A DNA stretch of 64,000 nucleotides, taken from NCBI RefSeq assembly GCF_000735435.1, contig NZ_JMPP01000066.1:1-64000 (forward strand). Reading direction: 5' to 3'. Position 1 is the stretch's first letter. The number at the start of each line of letters is the position of its first letter. Below, piece by piece: positions 36,940-45,808 of the stretch. The notes beneath the pieces were generated by a model. The model worked only from the letters and a program-made list of their open reading frames with translations. It had not been told where the DNA came from and did not search any database. This DNA comes from Klebsiella planticola ATCC 33531 (GTDB taxonomy: Bacteria > Pseudomonadota > Gammaproteobacteria > Enterobacterales > Enterobacteriaceae). Position numbers and translations under genes: made by a program.

Positions 36940-38091
36940 CTATCGCCTGACGCTGACCCAGCGCTGCTGCCGATGGCTTTGCAAAATCGCCTCAACGATA
37001 TACATCACATCCGCCCCTTCATAAAATGAGGCGAAACGCCGCTCGTCGGCGGCCGGCATCTTCCCGGCGCGTACCGCCTGATAGAAGCTCAACATCATAT
37101 TCTTGAAAGCGTCCGGCCACCCCTCATTATGCCCGCCGGGGAAGTGGGCGCTGGCGGAGACGTCCGGCTGCATCAGGCTCGGATCATCGCTGAGCAGCTG
37201 ATTTGGCTGCGCGCGCTGGCCAATCCACAGCCGCTGCGGAAGTTCCTGATCCCACGCCAGCGAACAGCGGCTGCCGTTAATTTCAACCGCCAGGCGGTTC
37301 TTTCTCCCGGCGCTGACCTGCGAAACGGTAAAACAGCCTTTGCTACCGTCATCAAAGCGAAACAGCACGGACCCCATATCTTCCGTATCCACCTCGCGCA
37401 CCTCAAAACGCTGAGATTCACCCGTCTGGCTGAAGGTGGACTCGCCGGAAACGGCCGCGTGGCGCGTCGGCCAGACGATAGAAAGATCCGCCATGACCTC
37501 GGTGATGCGCCTGCCGGTCATAAACTGCACCATGTCGCACCAATGGGAGCCGATATCCGCCACCGCCCGCGAGGCGCCGCCCAGCGCCGATTCCACCCGC
37601 CAGTTGTAGTCACTTTGCTGCACCATCCAGTCCTGCAGATAGCTGCCGTGCGCCGAAAACAGCCGCCCGACCTGCCCGGCACGCATCATGCTGGCGGCCT
37701 GCTGGACCATCGCGAACTGGCGATAAACGAAGCTTACGCCGTGCACCACCCCCGCCTTCTCCGCCAGCGCGACCAGTTCGCGCGCCTCATCCGGAAGCAT
37801 GCACAGCGGTTTTTCCGAGAACAGATGCAGCCCGGCGCGCAGCGCCTGGCGGTTAATCTCCGCATGCAGGTGGTTCGGCGTGCAGTTATGTACCACCTGT
37901 AAGCCGGGATGTGCCAGCAGCGCCTCAACCTGACCATAAGCCTGCGCTACATTGAGCTGCCGCGCTTTTTGCTGCGCCTGCGCCAGATTGCTGTCGCACA
38001 GCGCCACCACCTCGATGTCGCCGACCCGGCGCAGCGCTTCAATATGCGCCGGACCAATAAATCCTGTCCCAATAATGCCGACCTGAATCAT
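36940..38091 (-). CDS. Gfo/Idh/MocA-family sugar dehydrogenase
   Basis: The 383-residue NAD(P)-dependent enzyme has an N-terminal Rossmann fold (VGIIGTGFIGPAHIEAL), the family EKP motif in FSEKPLCM, and catalytic-region sequence ADIGSHWCDMVQFMTG. The stretch SYLQDWMVQQSDYNWRVE recalls Gfo/Idh enzymes that oxidise the C3 hydroxyl of glucosides or levoglucosan. It is last in a three-gene operon; its ATG overlaps the isomerase gene by 4 bp, so translation is coupled. It probably oxidises a sugar, sugar acid or glycoside brought in by the operon's permease. Exact substrate is unknown. Confidence 0.88.
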   Translation of the reverse strand: MIQVGIIGTGFIGPAHIEALRRVGDIEVVALCDSNLAQAQQKARQLNVAQAYGQVEALLAHPGLQVVHNCTPNHLHAEINRQALRAGLHLFSEKPLCMLPDEARELVALAEKAGVVHGVSFVYRQFAMVQQAASMMRAGQVGRLFSAHGSYLQDWMVQQSDYNWRVESALGGASRAVADIGSHWCDMVQFMTGRRITEVMADLSIVWPTRHAAVSGESTFSQTGESQRFEVREVDTEDMGSVLFRFDDGSKGCFTVSQVSAGRKNRLAVEINGSRCSLAWDQELPQRLWIGQRAQPNQLLSDDPSLMQPDVSASAHFPGGHNEGWPDAFKNMMLSFYQAVRAGKMPAADERRFASFYEGADVMYIVEAILQSHRQQRWVSVRR

Positions 38092-39116
38092 GCTTGCCCC
38101 TCGCGACCGCTGGCAAAATCATCAAACGCCCGTTCGGAGACGGGAATAATATGGCGGCGGATAAATTCGCTGCCCTCGCGCGCGCCGGCCTCCGCCTCCT
38201 TCAGGCAACACTCCCACTCCAGCACCGCCCAGCCGTCAAAGTCGTATTCGGTCAGCTTGCTGAAAATGCTCTTGAAATCAATTTGCCCATCCCCGGGCGA
38301 GCGAAAGCGCCCCGCCCGCTGCAGCCAGGGCTGATATCCCCCGTATACCCCGCTGCGGCCGTCGCGACGAAACTCGGCATCTTTGACATGAAAGGCTTTG
38401 ATCCGCGAATGGTAGATATCGATATACGCCAGGTAGTCCATCTGCTGGAGGTGCAAATGGCTGGGATCGTAGAGCATATTGCAGCGCGGATGGTTATCTA
38501 CCCGCTGCAGAAAGCGTTCAAAGGTCACGCCATCGTGCAGGTCCTCACCCGGATGAATTTCATAGCAAAGGTCAATCCCCTGCTCATCGTAGAGATCGAG
38601 GAGCGGACGCCAGCGCCGCGCCAGTTCATCAAACGCCTCATCAATCCGTGACGGATTATGCGGCGGCCAGGGGTAAAACAGCGGCCACGCCAGCGATCCG
38701 GAAAATGTCGCATGGGCCTGCAGGCCTAAGCGCGCCGATGCCACCGCCGCCTGGCGCACTTTTTCCACCGCCCACTGCTGGCGCGCCTGCGGATTTCCGC
38801 GCAGTGCGGCGGGAGCAAAGGCGTCGAACGTTTGGTCATAGGCCGGATGAACCGCCACCAGTTGCCCTTCCAGATGGGTTGAGAGCTCGCTGATGGTCAG
38901 GCCATGTTCCGCCAGCCGCCCGCGAATGTCATCGCAGTAGGTCTGGCTCGTCGCCGCCCGTTCAACATCAAAAATAGCCGGATGATTACACGGGATCTGT
39001 AGCGCCTGATAGCCCAGTCCGGCGGCCCAGGCGGCGATCCCGTCCAGGGTGTTAAACGGCGCCTGGGCGCCGATAAACTGTGCCAGAAAAATCCCCGGTC
39101 CCTTCATCGTTTTCAT
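38088..39116 (-). CDS. Sugar isomerase/epimerase-like TIM-barrel protein
   Basis: The 342-residue protein belongs to the xylose-isomerase-like TIM-barrel (AP endonuclease 2) superfamily. Metal-binding-type segments include LCYEIHPGED, NMLYDPSHLHLQQMD, HVKDAEF and AVLEWECC. It may isomerise or epimerise a keto-sugar, or cleave a 3-keto-glycoside, as relatives paired with Gfo/Idh dehydrogenases do. It is the middle gene of the operon: 15 bp after the permease gene and overlapping the dehydrogenase gene by 4 bp. Confidence 0.86.
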   Translation of the reverse strand: MKTMKGPGIFLAQFIGAQAPFNTLDGIAAWAAGLGYQALQIPCNHPAIFDVERAATSQTYCDDIRGRLAEHGLTISELSTHLEGQLVAVHPAYDQTFDAFAPAALRGNPQARQQWAVEKVRQAAVASARLGLQAHATFSGSLAWPLFYPWPPHNPSRIDEAFDELARRWRPLLDLYDEQGIDLCYEIHPGEDLHDGVTFERFLQRVDNHPRCNMLYDPSHLHLQQMDYLAYIDIYHSRIKAFHVKDAEFRRDGRSGVYGGYQPWLQRAGRFRSPGDGQIDFKSIFSKLTEYDFDGWAVLEWECCLKEAEAGAREGSEFIRRHIIPVSERAFDDFASGREGQA

Positions 39117-39131
39117 ACCCCCTCCTGATAG

Positions 39132-40373
39132 TTAATGCTGTTCTTTCTCACGGTACTGGAAAGAGAAAAGGAAAATCAGCGCAATAACCGCCGCGGCCAC
39201 CGCCGGAATCCACCAGAAGGTGACCCACGCCTGCGGCACGCTCTGCCCGGCCACCAGCTGGTTATACAGCGCGCCGGAAATTTGCGATCCCAGCAGCATC
39301 CCGATGCCGTAGGTGAACATGACGATCATGCTTTGCGCCTGGCCTTTGACCTTCTCCCCCGCCACGCGGTCGGTATAGATAAAGCCGACAACAAAAAAGA
39401 AGTCGTAGCACACGCCGTGCAGCAGGATGCCGAGATAGAGCAGGAAGCGCCCCTCTTCACTCACCCCAAGGGCAAAGAAGGCATAGCGCACAAACCACGC
39501 CGCCATCCCGACCAGCAGCATGTACTTGACCCCGAGGCGGCGAAACAGCAGCGGGATCACCAGCATAAACGCGATTTCCGACATCTGCCCAAATGACATC
39601 GCGGTGCTGACATCCGCCACGCCGGCATCCGCCAGATAGGAGGCGGTGTAGGCATAGTAGGTACCCAGCGGAATCGAGATCAGCGTGGCGCAGAGTGAGA
39701 AAATAAAGAAATGGCGCGTCTTGAGCAGCGCAAACGCATCGGCGCAGAGCAGGTCGCGAAACTTCAGCGGAATGCCTTTCGCCGCTGCCGGCGTATGTGG
39801 CAAAGTCAGGCTGTAGAGGGCCAGTAAGACCGAACACAGCGCCGCCAGATTAAAGATAGCCGTGGTATCGGAAATTCCGCTCACGCCAATACAAATCCCG
39901 GCAATAATCCAGCCGATGGTGCCAAAGACGCGGACCACCGGGAAGGTTTTATCGACATTATTCAGGCTGTGGAAAGCGATATTGTTGGTCAGCGCCAGCG
40001 TCGGCATATAGCACAGCGTATAGCCAAACAGCAGGCCGATAAGCAGCGCGCCATTGTGCGCGACCAGCGCCTGGGGAACGAACCACAGGATCGCGGCCCC
40101 CGCCAGATGCATCACCGCCATCACTTTCTGCGAAGCAAAGAAGCGATCGACCAGCATCCCCAGCACAAACGGCGATAAAATCGAGGCGATAGGCCCGGCA
40201 GAGAACGCATCGCCAATCAGCAGCGCCATATCGTAGCGCGTCATCACCAGCCCCAGGGTCACCGACCAGCTTCCCCAGATAAAGAACTGCATAAACATCA
40301 TTAACGCCAGGCGCGGCACCAGAAACCGGTGCTGTACGCCAACGCTTTCACGCCCTTCCGTCGTTGATACCAT
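39132..40373 (-). CDS. MFS permease of the nucleoside:H+ symporter group
   Basis: The 413-residue membrane protein has twelve expected spans and resembles NupG/XapB/YegT transporters, with MMFMQFFIWGSWSVTLGLVM near the N terminus. I start it at the ATG at 40373, preceded by GAGGGCGGA; a TTG five codons earlier is less likely. It is the first gene of the operon with the TIM-barrel and Gfo/Idh enzymes. Two identical palindromic operators lie 19 and 51 bp before its start codon. It probably imports a nucleoside-like compound, a glycoside or a sugar. Confidence 0.88.
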   Translation of the reverse strand: MVSTTEGRESVGVQHRFLVPRLALMMFMQFFIWGSWSVTLGLVMTRYDMALLIGDAFSAGPIASILSPFVLGMLVDRFFASQKVMAVMHLAGAAILWFVPQALVAHNGALLIGLLFGYTLCYMPTLALTNNIAFHSLNNVDKTFPVVRVFGTIGWIIAGICIGVSGISDTTAIFNLAALCSVLLALYSLTLPHTPAAAKGIPLKFRDLLCADAFALLKTRHFFIFSLCATLISIPLGTYYAYTASYLADAGVADVSTAMSFGQMSEIAFMLVIPLLFRRLGVKYMLLVGMAAWFVRYAFFALGVSEEGRFLLYLGILLHGVCYDFFFVVGFIYTDRVAGEKVKGQAQSMIVMFTYGIGMLLGSQISGALYNQLVAGQSVPQAWVTFWWIPAVAAAVIALIFLFSFQYREKEQH

Positions 40374-40391
40374 TTTGTCCGCCCTCAAAAA

Positions 40392-40435
40392 GTAATCGAT
40401 TACAAAACGTCACCAGATGGAAAGTAATCGATTAC
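40392..40435. promoter_or_regulatory. Two perfect GTAATCGATTAC operators
   Basis: GTAATCGATTAC occurs at 40392-40403 and again at 40424-40435, both perfect 12-bp palindromes with a central CG, as LacI-family operators have. Their centres are 32 bp apart, about three helical turns, so two dimers could sit on the same face. The permease operon starts 19 bp downstream. The LacI-type repressor encoded at 35260-36240 is the likely ligand; that link is inference. Confidence 0.82.
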
Positions 40436-40496
40436 AAAAAGAAGATCCTGCGCAAAATACGCTAAGCGCGAAGACGATCACAATAATAGGCAGATC

Positions 40497-40516
40497 GCCC
40501 CGGCGAACGCCGGGGC
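40497..40516 (-). terminator. Strong hairpin after pheP
   Basis: GCCCCGGC (40497-40504) and GCCGGGGC (40509-40516) form a perfect 8-bp GC stem with a 4-nt loop, 9 bp past the pheP stop on the minus strand. No T run follows. It separates pheP from the operator region of the permease operon. Confidence 0.65.
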
Positions 40517-40525
40517 AAGGAGGCA

Positions 40526-41902
40526 TTACGCCGGACGGCGCAGCAGCTTAAAGACCATAAACAGGAACAGGATCCATACCGGCAGCAGAATGGCCGACAG
40601 GCGCATGCCGTCGATGGTGCACATCAGCACCAGAATCAGCGCGAGGAAGGCAATACAGAGGTAGTTGCCGCCCGGCGCCAGCAGCGCTTTGAACTTCGGC
40701 TCCCGCCCTTTTCGACGCTGGGCCGCGCGGAACTTGAGGTGCGCCATGCAGATCATTATCCAGTTCAGCAGCAGCGTTGCCACCACCAGCGCCATCAGCA
40801 GACCCAGCGCTTTCTGCGGCAGCAGATAGTTCAGCAGCACCACCAGCGAGGTAATGACCCCGGAGAGGATCAGCGAATTGACCGGCACGCCGCGTTTGCT
40901 GACGCGGGCCAGAAACTTCGGCGCATTGCCCTGGACCGACAGACCGAACAGCATGCGGCTGTTGGAGTAAACGCCGCTGTTGTAGACCGACAGCGATGCC
41001 ACCAGAATGACGAAATTCAGCGCAGAGGCTACGACATTACTGTCAAGATTATGAAAAATCATCACAAACGGACTGCTGTCGGACTTAATTTCCACCCACG
41101 GATAGAGCGCCAGCAGCACCACCAGCGAACCGATATAAAACAGCAGAATACGGTACACCACCTGGTTGACCGCTTTCGGAATGCTCTTTTGCGGATTTTG
41201 CGCTTCGGCGGCGGTAATACCAATCAGCTCCAGACCGCCAAAAGAGAACATAATCACCGCCAGGGACATCACCAGGCCATGCCAGCCGGTGGCGAAGAAA
41301 CCACCGTGGCGCCACAGGTTATCAAATCCGGCTTTGCTGCCGCCGTGGCCGCCAAACAGCATCCACAGGCCAAAGCCAATCATGCCGATAATCGCCAGCA
41401 CTTTAATTAAGGCAAACCAGAACTCCGCCTCGCCATACAGGCGAACGTTAACGAGGTTAACGGCATTGATGATGACAAAGAAGGCCGCCGCCCAGACCCA
41501 GGTCGGCACATCCGGAAGCCAGTACTGCATATAGATACCGGCGGCGGTGAGCTCAGCCATCCCCACCAGCACAAACATCACCCAGTAGTTCCAGCCGGAG
41601 AGAAAACCGGCAAACGGACCCCAGTATTTATATGCGAAGTGGGCAAAGGAGCCGGAGACGGGCTCTTCGACCACCATTTCGCCAAGCTGGCGCATGATCA
41701 GAAAAGCGACGATCCCGGCGACGGCATAGCCGATCAGGACCGCCGGGCCGGCCATCTGAATCGCCGGTCCGATACCGAGAAACAGGCCGGTACCGATAGC
41801 GCCGCCGAGGGCAATGAGCTGAATATGTCGGTTCTGTAAACCGCGATGAAGCGTCGGGCCGCTCTCCGCTGTGGCATCTGACTGCGTTGACGCGTCTTTC
41901 AC
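40526..41902 (-). CDS. pheP: PheP phenylalanine permease
   Basis: The 458-residue inner-membrane APC transporter is very close to E. coli PheP (also 458 residues): it contains LHRGLQNRHIQLIALGG, GTGLFLGIGPAIQMAGPA and FSFGGLELIGITAAEA. It has twelve spans and imports phenylalanine with protons. The start is a GTG at 41902 with an AGGGGA site, which gives exactly the known length; an ATG 33 bp upstream would add eleven residues absent from the relative. It marks the end of the collinear ybdK to pheP core. Confidence 0.95.
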   Translation of the reverse strand: MKDASTQSDATAESGPTLHRGLQNRHIQLIALGGAIGTGLFLGIGPAIQMAGPAVLIGYAVAGIVAFLIMRQLGEMVVEEPVSGSFAHFAYKYWGPFAGFLSGWNYWVMFVLVGMAELTAAGIYMQYWLPDVPTWVWAAAFFVIINAVNLVNVRLYGEAEFWFALIKVLAIIGMIGFGLWMLFGGHGGSKAGFDNLWRHGGFFATGWHGLVMSLAVIMFSFGGLELIGITAAEAQNPQKSIPKAVNQVVYRILLFYIGSLVVLLALYPWVEIKSDSSPFVMIFHNLDSNVVASALNFVILVASLSVYNSGVYSNSRMLFGLSVQGNAPKFLARVSKRGVPVNSLILSGVITSLVVLLNYLLPQKALGLLMALVVATLLLNWIMICMAHLKFRAAQRRKGREPKFKALLAPGGNYLCIAFLALILVLMCTIDGMRLSAILLPVWILFLFMVFKLLRRPA

Positions 41903-42065
41903 GTCTTTCCCCTGTGAGTTTTTATGAAGGGGCACCTTTTAACACTTCTGCTCGCCCGACTTCAAGCTGCAGATGCGTTGATTGCGCGGCAATGGATGGT
42001 GACGGGCGGCGAAAAAGGGATAAACAGAAGGGGCGAGCGGCGTTGGCCCACCCCGGATTTTACCA

Positions 42066-44261
42066 TCAGAAATCGTAGCTCATCGATACCTTAACGGTAC
42101 GAGGCTGCCCCTGGAACAGATAGGTGCCGGTATCATCAATACCTGACCAGTAGTTCTCATTGGTCACGTTATCCACCCCGGCACGCAGGACCATCTGGTT
42201 TTGATTCTGATTCAGCGCCAGACGGTAGCGTATGCCCAAATCGAGGGTCGTATAGCTGTCGAGCTTTTTGCTGTTCGCCGCGTCGGCATACTGTGAACCG
42301 GTGTGGTTCACCCGCGCGGTGGCCGTCAGCCCGTCAACCGGCTTGATGTCATACTCCGCACCTAACACCGCGTAGAAGCGAGAAACGCCGATGGCATCTT
42401 TACCCTCGTTGATACCCTGCGCCGTTTTGGTTTGCTTCGGATCCAGCCACTGCACGCTGCCGTTCAGGCGCAGGCCCAGCGTCGGCTCGCCGAAGACGTT
42501 CAGTTCGGCACCGCGGTTACGCTGCTCGCCATCCAGACCGTAGTAGCCGTTAGCATCGGAGATGGCGTTAGGCTTTTTAATTTCAAACAGCGCCAGCGAC
42601 CCCCCCAGGGTGCCATAATCAATTTTCACCCCCACCTCATCCTGTTTCGAATGAGCGATCCCGGTACTCTGCCCGGCATTTGTCGCGGTATTCGGCGCCA
42701 CGCTCCCCGGCTGCAGCGCCTCGGTGTGGTTGGCATACAGCGACAGCGTCTCCCACGGCTTGTAGACCAGGCCGACCGTCGGCGTCCAGCGGCTCTGGGT
42801 ATAGCGGGAAGAGGTATCTTCCAGACCGGTTTGATTACTGTAGTTACGCACCACCACTTTCTGATGACGCGCGGCGGCGGTAAGCAGAAGGCTGTTATCA
42901 AAGAAACCTAGCGTGTCGCTCAGCAGCCAGCCCTGGGTACGGCTGCGTGAGGTGGTGAGCGGGTCGAAGTAGTTGCCGCCAAAATAAGCGTTATTCGGCA
43001 TCGCCACATCATGGTTGTCATAGATATTGGTGGTCGGGTTTTTCGCCGACATACGCCACGCGGTGGCATCGGTTCTGACCTGGGCGGCATAGCCGACGTT
43101 GACCTGATGAGAGATAACACCGGTGTTGAAATTACCCCGCACACCGCCCATTCCGCTGATCGAGTCGATGATGCGGTTGGTATCCAGACGCCCGACGGTC
43201 GCATCGCCGTTCTCGTCAACCAGCTTCGGCGCGCTGTAGGTGCCGGTTTCATGCGAGTGCTGGCCGCCGAGGGCGCTGTACAGCGTCCAGCTGTTGGTCA
43301 GGTCATACTCGGCTTTGGCCATACCGAATTCGCTTTCGATATCGCTATAGCCCCACTTCTGGCTGTAGTTTTTGCTGTTATCCGGCAGCGCAGGAACAAA
43401 ATCGATGCCGCTGATATTGATTCCCATCGTTCCGCCATGGAACGTCTTTTTCTGATAGCCGAAATCAAGAGAGGAGCGGAAACGGTCGCCGCGATAATCC
43501 AGCCCCAGCGACGCCAGCGTCGTGCGGCGCTTGTCATTATCAACCGCCCCCTCACCTTCGCGGTGAACCAGGTTCACCCGGGCGCCAAACTGATTATCCT
43601 CGCCAAAGCGACGACCAAGGTCGAGGCTGCCGCCGACCTGAGAATCGGCGGTATAGTCCACGCCAACGCGGGTGGTCGGTATATCATCCGCACGTTTCGG
43701 TTCGAGGTTGATCATCCCGCCGACGCCGCTGCTGGCGACGCCATTGAGCAGACCGTTAGCCCCTTTGAAGACTTCAACGCGCTCCAGCATCTGGGTATCC
43801 ATCACCTGACGCGGCACCACGCCCGCCAGACCGCCCATGGTCATATCATCGCCATCCAGCTTAAACCCGCGAATGCGATAGGTTTCGGCAAAGTTACCGT
43901 AGCCCTGCACCGCCTGAACGCCGGCGTCATTACTGACCACGTCGGCGATAGTTTGCGCCTGCTGATCCTGAATCAGTTTCGAGGTATAGCCGATAACGTT
44001 AAACGGCACGTCCATCGCTTTTTGTTCGCCAAGCATACCAATACGGCCGCCGTGGGCAATTTGTCCGTCAAGGAAGGCCGGTACCACCAGGTCGCCGCCG
44101 GCTTTAAAATCGCTGCCTTCGGTCGCCTGAACGAGCATAACCTCTTCGTTTTTGGGGCTATCTGCGGTGTTGTCTGCTGCCGCAGCGCTATGGGTAATGG
44201 CGCCAATGGTTAACGCCAGCAGCGTTTTGCGCAGCGGGAATGGGGAAGACGTGATGTGCAT
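42066..44261 (-). CDS. TonB-dependent siderophore receptor (FcuA-like)
   Basis: The 731-residue outer-membrane receptor has a signal peptide ending after HSAAA, a plug domain (DVPFNVIGYTSKLIQDQQAQ and RVEVFKGANGLLNG) and a beta-barrel ending VKVSMSYDF. A TonB-box-like EEVMLVQA lies near residue 40. The sequence pattern resembles Yersinia FcuA-type ferrichrome receptors. It follows the YncE-like lipoprotein gene by 57 bp, and a Fur-box match lies upstream of that gene, so both are likely iron-regulated. Ligand is not certain. Confidence 0.88.
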   Translation of the reverse strand: MHITSSPFPLRKTLLALTIGAITHSAAAADNTADSPKNEEVMLVQATEGSDFKAGGDLVVPAFLDGQIAHGGRIGMLGEQKAMDVPFNVIGYTSKLIQDQQAQTIADVVSNDAGVQAVQGYGNFAETYRIRGFKLDGDDMTMGGLAGVVPRQVMDTQMLERVEVFKGANGLLNGVASSGVGGMINLEPKRADDIPTTRVGVDYTADSQVGGSLDLGRRFGEDNQFGARVNLVHREGEGAVDNDKRRTTLASLGLDYRGDRFRSSLDFGYQKKTFHGGTMGINISGIDFVPALPDNSKNYSQKWGYSDIESEFGMAKAEYDLTNSWTLYSALGGQHSHETGTYSAPKLVDENGDATVGRLDTNRIIDSISGMGGVRGNFNTGVISHQVNVGYAAQVRTDATAWRMSAKNPTTNIYDNHDVAMPNNAYFGGNYFDPLTTSRSRTQGWLLSDTLGFFDNSLLLTAAARHQKVVVRNYSNQTGLEDTSSRYTQSRWTPTVGLVYKPWETLSLYANHTEALQPGSVAPNTATNAGQSTGIAHSKQDEVGVKIDYGTLGGSLALFEIKKPNAISDANGYYGLDGEQRNRGAELNVFGEPTLGLRLNGSVQWLDPKQTKTAQGINEGKDAIGVSRFYAVLGAEYDIKPVDGLTATARVNHTGSQYADAANSKKLDSYTTLDLGIRYRLALNQNQNQMVLRAGVDNVTNENYWSGIDDTGTYLFQGQPRTVKVSMSYDF

Positions 44262-44318
44262 AATGAGTCCGTGATGAAGATAAATGAAACAAATGGCCCG
44301 CTGCCGGGCCAGAATTTT

Positions 44319-45404
44319 TTATTGCGCGTTCAGGTCGATGCGGACAACGCTGTCCGGACCTTTGGTGGAGTGATCTTTGTTGAACGGTTGTTTAACGGTC
44401 ACAAACAGCGTCTGCCCCTCGGCATCGAGCAGCAGGCTATTTGGATTCGCAGGGATATCCCACTGTTTTTTCAGCGCATAAGTGGTGCCATCGAGGCTGA
44501 TAACCTTGCCGGATTCACGCTGGGAGATATAAATTTCATTGCGTTTCGGGTTGAACAGCACCGCCAAAGAGTCCCCCACCTCCAGCTGCTTAATCACTTT
44601 GCCGCTGTGAATATCCAGCACCAGGGTGGTTTTCGCCTTCGAGTTATCGGTCACAAACAGGCGCCCGGTCTCGCTGTCTTCGGCGATGTTCAGCAGCAGA
44701 GCCGGTTTGTCGCCCAGCGGTTTCCAGCGTTGTTCAATCCGGTTGCTGCGCGGATTAATCACCAGGATCTCGCCGCTGCCGTTGGCGGCGTACAGGCGGC
44801 CGGTTTGCGTGGAATAGTGCAGGCCAGTCATCCACTTGCCGGTATTTTTAATCCGCGTTTTCAGCTTCAGCGTGGTCGCGTCAACGACCCAGATTTGCGC
44901 CGGGTCGGCGACGGCGCCGACGTACAGGGTATTGTCCAGCAGCAGGATCTGGCGCGCGCCGTAGGGCATCCCTTTCTCATTACGCTCGCTAAACAGCAGG
45001 CGTTTTTTGACCTTCCCGGTCGCGGTGTCGATGGCGCTGATGCCGCCGTCCAGCGAATGAGTAACGAACAGCGTTTTGCCGTCCGGCGTCATCTGTACGG
45101 CAAAGTTTTTCAGGTCGGTATGGCTCAGGCCGATGGTTTTCAGCGTTTTCGGGTCAAGCCTGTAGACAGCGCCGCCCTGCACATCTTTAAACCCTTCGGC
45201 GCTGGCCACGTACAACGCATCGCCCTGCGGGCTGAGCGCCATTTCGTACAGCCCCTCAGCCAGTTCACGTTTGAGCGGCTGTATGACGGTAACGGCGTTT
45301 TTCTCGGCGACCGGCGGGGTTACCCTCGTGGAAGGGGGGGTGGCGCAGCCGCTTAAGACGGCAGAAATGACCAGAGCTAATACCGGAATGGTGTATTTCA
45401 TCAT
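44319..45404 (-). CDS. YncE-like beta-propeller lipoprotein
   Basis: The 361-residue protein has a lipoprotein signal with lipobox LSGC (MMKYTIPVLALVISAVLSGC) and a repeated beta-propeller of the YncE/YVTN type, with units such as GKTLFVTHSLDGGISAIDTATGKVKK. In E. coli, yncE is an iron-repressed gene next to the receptor gene yncD. Here it precedes a TonB-dependent receptor gene, with a Fur box 164 bp upstream. It is lipid-anchored and probably supports receptor function or binds a ligand; the mechanism is unknown. E. coli YncE is periplasmic without a lipid anchor, so the lipobox is a difference. Confidence 0.85.
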   Translation of the reverse strand: MMKYTIPVLALVISAVLSGCATPPSTRVTPPVAEKNAVTVIQPLKRELAEGLYEMALSPQGDALYVASAEGFKDVQGGAVYRLDPKTLKTIGLSHTDLKNFAVQMTPDGKTLFVTHSLDGGISAIDTATGKVKKRLLFSERNEKGMPYGARQILLLDNTLYVGAVADPAQIWVVDATTLKLKTRIKNTGKWMTGLHYSTQTGRLYAANGSGEILVINPRSNRIEQRWKPLGDKPALLLNIAEDSETGRLFVTDNSKAKTTLVLDIHSGKVIKQLEVGDSLAVLFNPKRNEIYISQRESGKVISLDGTTYALKKQWDIPANPNSLLLDAEGQTLFVTVKQPFNKDHSTKGPDSVVRIDLNAQ

Positions 45405-45567
45405 TGAAATCCTTAACAAAATCAATAAACCGGTGGTAGCTCTGCGCCGATATTATGTTGTTCCGGCATAGCAAGTCTGAACCCCACCCTACGCCTTCGC
45501 TGTTTCCTTGTGAGCGACTCACTGGCGCAGGTTAGTCCATTCTTAGCCTGCAAACAAAAAGAAGAAT

Positions 45568-45586
45568 GAGAACTATACTCATTATC
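45568..45586. promoter_or_regulatory. Fur box upstream of YncE-receptor operon
   Basis: GAGAACTATACTCATTATC matches the consensus GATAATGATAATCATTATC at 15 of 19 positions, the best Fur-box match seen in the window. It lies 164 bp before the YncE-like start codon, so iron repression of that gene and the downstream receptor is expected. Confidence 0.8.
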
Positions 45587-45699
45587 TTGTAGCGTGCAAG
45601 TCTAATCACGACCGACCCGCGCAAAAGCGATAATCGGCTGAAAACAAGGCATTCTTATGTGGGGGAGCGGCTCTCACGAGCGGGGGGAGAGAACAACAG

Positions 45700-45724
45700 A
45701 CCCCGCGCGCTGACCGTGCGGGGT
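45700..45724. terminator. Hairpin after aldehyde dehydrogenase gene
   Basis: ACCCCGC (45700-45706) and GCGGGGT (45718-45724) form a perfect 7-bp stem around an 11-nt loop, about 85 bp past the stop of the minus-strand aldehyde dehydrogenase gene. It lacks a T run. Confidence 0.5.
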
Positions 45725-45808
45725 AAGGGGAAGAAGCGGGCCGCCGCCTGCCAATCGCACGGCCCGATATACGCTCACCGCAGAACAATAGCGGCCGGTG
45801 ACGGCAGA

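Larger units (their letters stand above)
45405..45808. other. Intergenic region upstream of YncE-like gene
   Basis: About 400 bp with the Fur-box candidate at 45568-45586, AT-rich sequence around 45540-45600 that should hold the promoter of the minus-strand YncE-receptor operon, and a hairpin at 45700-45724 for the aldehyde dehydrogenase gene end. A 60-codon open frame at 45606-45788 has no ribosome site or recognisable product. Confidence 0.6.

Noticed and set aside
43011-44213. 400-codon frame antisense to the TonB-dependent receptor gene
   Set aside because: Shadow frame over a well-supported gene; no domain and no ribosome site.
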